Of a DNA stretch of 8,452 bases, positions 6,328-8,452 are shown one piece after another; position 1 is the first letter of the stretch; each line of letters starts with the position of its first letter. The stretch covers positions 1-8,452 of the forward strand of contig JBFWWW010000173.1 in assembly GCA_050245975.1 (NCBI GenBank). Direction: 5' to 3'. The position numbers and the translations under genes are program-made. This DNA is from JBFWWW01 sp050245975 (GTDB lineage: Bacteria; Pseudomonadota; Alphaproteobacteria; Rhizobiales; Hyphomicrobiaceae). The notes beneath the pieces were generated by a model. That model was given only the letters and a program-made list of their open reading frames with translations. It made no database searches and was not told the DNA's origin.

Positions 6328-7155
6328 CTAGTTCGGGAAGCGGCCGTCCATGTAGCGCTGCCACAGCCGCTCGCCGATCATGCAGTCGGTGGTGCCCTCT
6401 TCCTGTCCCGTGGCCTGCGTGCGCAGCAGCAGGGGCGGCGGCGCCGTCGCGGCCGAGGCGATCTCCAGCAGCAGCTTGCGCCGCGTCGCCGGGATGAACT
6501 CGTTGTGGTCGGTGATCGTCACCATGAAGGCGCCCGCGCCGCCGATGACGCAGTCGCGGTAGTAGGCGTCGAGCGCCGAGATGTCGAAAAATCCCGAGCG
6601 CGTGCCCTGCTTCAGCATGATCGGCAGGCCGTTGATGGCGATGCCCTTGGAGAGCAGCTGCTCGCGCGCGATCGTCACCGGCGCGCCGGAGTTGTTGGGC
6701 CCGTCGCCCGAGATGTCGACCACGCGGCGCACGCCCTTGTAGGGCGTCTGCTCGAACTGCGCGGCGGCGAACAGCATCGCGCCGGAGATCGACGTCATGC
6801 GCAGGCGCGAGATGGGCCGCTGCTCGAGGTCGGCGGCGAAGGAGTTCGCCGCCGCCGGCCCGTCGATCAGCGTCCACGGGATCACGACCTGCTGGGAGAG
6901 CTGGCCCGCCCACTCGACGTAGGTCACGGCGATGCGGCCGTAGCCGCCGCTGCCGATGGCCTTGTGGATCTCGGGATCGCGGAAGGCCGCGATGTAGCCG
7001 TCGCGCTGCAGGCGCTGCTCGTCGAGGTCCATCGACAGGGACACGTCGACGGCGAGCACCAGCTCCAGGTCGACGGGAGTCTGTGCGGCTGCGCCGGTCG
7101 CCGCCAGGGCGAGGGCACAAAGCGTGATCAGAAAGGAAATCGCACGCTGACGCAT
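6328..7155 (-). CDS. DUF1194 family secreted protein with von Willebrand A-like fold
   Basis: From ATG at 7155 the product is 275 residues and fits the DUF1194 family, whose fold resembles von Willebrand factor A domains. Residues 1-24 form a signal peptide with a likely cut after GAAA, so the protein is probably periplasmic. The MIDAS metal site is visible: DVSLS at 37-41, T121 in MTSISGA, and D151 in VDISGDGPNNSG (146-157). C202 and C258 could form a disulfide. The open frame extends upstream to 7269, but that part is not family-like. An ATG at 7173 is an alternative start. Only AAGAG, one base before the ATG, resembles a ribosome site, so a leaderless start is possible. Family proteins have no proven role; metal-dependent protein binding in the envelope is the usual inference. 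The gene ends against the VOC remnant. Confidence 0.85.
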   Translation of the reverse strand: MRQRAISFLITLCALALAATGAAAQTPVDLELVLAVDVSLSMDLDEQRLQRDGYIAAFRDPEIHKAIGSGGYGRIAVTYVEWAGQLSQQVVIPWTLIDGPAAANSFAADLEQRPISRLRMTSISGAMLFAAAQFEQTPYKGVRRVVDISGDGPNNSGAPVTIAREQLLSKGIAINGLPIMLKQGTRSGFFDISALDAYYRDCVIGGAGAFMVTITDHNEFIPATRRKLLLEIASAATAPPPLLLRTQATGQEEGTTDCMIGERLWQRYMDGRFPN

Positions 7156-7498
7156 ACTCTTAGCATCGCACATCGGTTTCGCGGCACCAAGCCGGCTCGT
7201 CAGTGTGCGTCCCGTGACGCAGTGTTGCCGCGGGGCCTCTCCTTCGGCGGGGTTGCGTCTTATCCACATGAAACTCCAGCCGCCGCCGACATTTCATTCG
7301 CGCGTCTCTGTCCATCGCCTACACTCAGGATCGCCCGAAAGTGTGTTGCGTTTGCGTAAGTACCCGTGCGTAAGGCTCCTGCAGGTTGCCGGCACCGAGA
7401 CCCTTCGACATTCCCCGCGTTTGTCATTCATGGGCTCGGGTCTGGTGGTGCGGGAGCCTTTCTTTTTGCGGCTCTTTTGCGGCCGGCCGCCGCCGGGC
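7156..7498. other. 343-base intergenic stretch between DUF1194 and hydrolase genes
   Basis: No convincing coding region is seen on either strand. Next to DUF1194 a weak minus-strand promoter pattern, TTGGTG (7185-7190) and GATGCT (7162-7167) with 17-base spacing, would place the start site at about the ATG. TGCGTAAG occurs twice (7353-7360 and 7367-7374). A long hairpin followed by a T-run occupies 7372-7467. A 12-base perfect palindrome, GCGGCCGGCCGC (7479-7490), lies just past the hydrolase stop. Confidence 0.5.
7372..7467 (+). ncRNA. Possible structured RNA or terminator: long nested hairpin with T-run
   Basis: Three nested perfect stems can form: AAGGCTCC (7372-7379) with GGAGCCTT (7453-7460), GCACC (7392-7396) with GGTGC (7447-7451), and AGACCC (7398-7403) with GGGTCT (7438-7443). 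The outer arm runs directly into TTTCTTTTT (7459-7467) on the plus strand. A local alternative pairs GAGCC (7454-7458) with GGCTC (7470-7474), followed by TTTT. A plus-strand transcript would therefore end here, but no plus-strand gene lies upstream within reach, which suggests a small RNA. No clear promoter is seen and it matches no RNA family I can recall. Confidence 0.3.
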
Positions 7499-8251
7499 TC
7501 AGGGCCGCGTCTTCAGGAACTCCAGCACGCCCTCCTTGTAGGCCCGGTCGCCCACCGCGCGCATGTGGTCGCGCCGCTGGATGTTGAGCGCCCTGGCCCC
7601 CGGGATGAGCGCGGCGAGCTCGTCGGCCGATCCCCCGATCACGTCCTCCGTCCCCACCGCCACCAGCACCGGGCAGGTGATCGTCGCCAGCATCTCGGCC
7701 GAGATGACGACGCGCGCGGCGCGGATGCACACGGCGAGCGCCTTGAGGTCGCTGTGCGTCTGTTCCGCGAAGGCGCGGAACGTGCGCGCCGTCGGGTTCT
7801 TCACGTCGTCGATGCTGCCCGCTTCGAGCGCGTGCGCGATCGGCCCCGTGCCGGCCAGGCCGCGCACCATGTTGATACCGAGGCCGCCGAAGATGGCGCT
7901 GCGCACCCGGTCCGGATGGCGGATGGCGAGGAACGCCGTCAGCCGCGCCCCCATCGAATAGCCCATCACGTCGGCGCGGGGTATGCCGAGGTGGTCGAGC
8001 AGCCGGCGCGCGTCGCCGTACATTTTCTCCGCGCCGTAGTCCTCGGGCGCATAGAGCTTCTCGCTGGCGCCGTGGCCGCGCGCGTCATAGGCGATCACGC
8101 GATAGCCCGCGCCGGTCAGCGTCCGCACCCAGCCGGGATCGGTCCAATTGTAGCGGATGCTGGAGGCAAAGCCGTGCAGCAGCAGGACGGGATCGCCCGC
8201 CCCCTCGTCGATATAGGCGATCCTGACGCCATCGGACTCGAATGTGTTCAC
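7499..8251 (-). CDS. Alpha/beta hydrolase
   Basis: The product has 250 residues from the GTG at 8251 and the alpha/beta hydrolase fold. The oxyanion segment is LLLHGFASS (23-31). AYDARGHGASEK (54-65) is the conserved loop after strand 4. The nucleophile S99 sits in GYSMGA (97-102). The probable acid D203 is in VAVGTEDVIGG, and the base H229 is in RRDHMRAVGD. A cap region lies at about 125-185. The GTG is chosen because AAGGA lies six bases upstream (8258-8262) and the family usually begins a few residues before SDGV; ATG at 8272 would add seven residues but has no ribosome site. Esterase or lactonase activity on a small substrate is likely, but the substrate is unknown. It is divergent from the zinc-finger gene. 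Confidence 0.9.
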   Translation of the reverse strand: MNTFESDGVRIAYIDEGAGDPVLLLHGFASSIRYNWTDPGWVRTLTGAGYRVIAYDARGHGASEKLYAPEDYGAEKMYGDARRLLDHLGIPRADVMGYSMGARLTAFLAIRHPDRVRSAIFGGLGINMVRGLAGTGPIAHALEAGSIDDVKNPTARTFRAFAEQTHSDLKALAVCIRAARVVISAEMLATITCPVLVAVGTEDVIGGSADELAALIPGARALNIQRRDHMRAVGDRAYKEGVLEFLKTRP

Positions 8252-8257
8252 GCGCGA

Positions 8258-8262
8258 TCCTT
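8258..8262 (-). promoter_or_regulatory. Ribosome binding site supporting a GTG start for the hydrolase
   Basis: AAGGA on the minus strand lies exactly six bases before the GTG at 8251. The upstream in-frame ATG at 8272 has no comparable site, so this decides the start call. Confidence 0.6.
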
Positions 8263-8375
8263 CGTCTTCCATCTGCGGTTTATCCGCGCCTGCGGCAGCG
8301 TGGACGGCTATCCTTCGCGGCCCCGAGCGGCTATGGTCCGCGCAAATCTGGGCGAGACCACCGAAGGGCGCAGGC
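8263..8375. promoter_or_regulatory. Divergent promoter region of hydrolase and zinc-finger genes
   Basis: The 124 bases between the two start codons must hold promoters for both directions. Visible items are a repeated GCGGCTAT-like motif (GGCTAT at 8307-8312 and 8329-8334) and the zinc-finger gene's ribosome site GAAGG (8363-8367), eight bases before its ATG. No strong -35/-10 pair stands out. Confidence 0.35.
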
Positions 8376-8452
8376 ATGGCCGGTCACGTTGTACCTCATT
8401 TCGCCAACGACAAGGGCGTGGAGAAGATCTTCATCGGCGTGAAGGAGTTCCA
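8376..8452 (+). CDS. NDUFS6-like zinc-finger domain protein, 5' end only
   Basis: Twenty-five codons are visible before the window ends: MAGHVVPHFANDKGVEKIFI then GVKEF. The segment resembles the start of the small (about 60-80 residue) zinc-finger protein of alphaproteobacteria related to the mitochondrial complex I subunit NDUFS6, which usually reads HVVPHFxNDxGVxxIxIGVKEF. The zinc-binding cysteines and histidine would lie beyond the window, so they cannot be checked. GAAGG eight bases upstream supports the ATG. In mitochondria and some alphaproteobacteria this family is tied to respiratory complex I assembly; that role is inferred here from the family only. Confidence 0.75.
   Translation, partial: MAGHVVPHFANDKGVEKIFIGVKEF

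Noticed and set aside
4511..6331. 606-codon plus-strand open frame
   Set aside because: It overlaps the methyltransferase in another frame and the extensin-like gene in antisense; its arginine/alanine-rich composition is typical of shadow frames in GC-rich DNA.
7479..7490. 12-base palindrome GCGGCCGGCCGC as a hydrolase terminator
   Set aside because: It has no loop to form a normal hairpin and no T-run follows on the minus strand.

Overview
The window is about 8.5 kb of very GC-rich bacterial chromosome with short gaps between genes. The gene families point to an alphaproteobacterium, probably Hyphomicrobiales-like: a DUF2852 membrane protein, an extensin-like lipoprotein, a DUF1194 von Willebrand-type secreted protein, and the start of an NDUFS6-like zinc-finger protein. 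Scattered repeats beginning GTCATCCCGG are of a type common in this class. I cannot name a genus. I see no tRNA, rRNA, CRISPR array, transposase or phage gene.

Left part (1-2123, all minus strand). Reading with transcription, a DUF2852 membrane/coiled-coil protein comes first, then truA (tRNA pseudouridine-38/39/40 synthase), then a ceramidase-family membrane hydrolase. The ceramidase start codon lies inside the last codons of truA (14-base overlap), so those two are probably translated together. A GC-rich hairpin separates DUF2852 from truA. The DUF2852 promoter region carries a palindrome over its likely -10 box.

Repeat gap (2124-2548). This 425-base stretch has no gene. It holds a minus-strand terminator-like hairpin, a tandem duplication of a 26-base unit, and four tandem copies of a 25-29 base GTCATCCCGG-type unit. 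The ends of the repeat block are inverted relative to each other.

Middle (2549-5294). An MFS exporter and a TetR regulator with a WHG-type C-terminal domain lie in the same direction, probably as one operon with the regulator second. A class I SAM-dependent methyltransferase is divergent from the exporter across only 54 bases. A second GTCATCCCGG-type palindromic element lies in the convergent gap after the methyltransferase.

Right part (5426-8452). On the minus strand are an extensin-like lipoprotein with M15-peptidase-like zinc ligands, the beheaded 3' end of a VOC/glyoxalase gene, a DUF1194 protein with a MIDAS motif, and an alpha/beta hydrolase. On the plus strand, a possible structured RNA lies between DUF1194 and the hydrolase, and an NDUFS6-like zinc-finger gene runs off the right edge, divergent from the hydrolase.

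Overall this is ordinary housekeeping and envelope gene content. I found no convincing new multi-gene system. The items most worth a second look are the VOC remnant, the composite repeat block, the palindrome over the DUF2852 promoter and the long hairpin with a T-run at 7372-7467.
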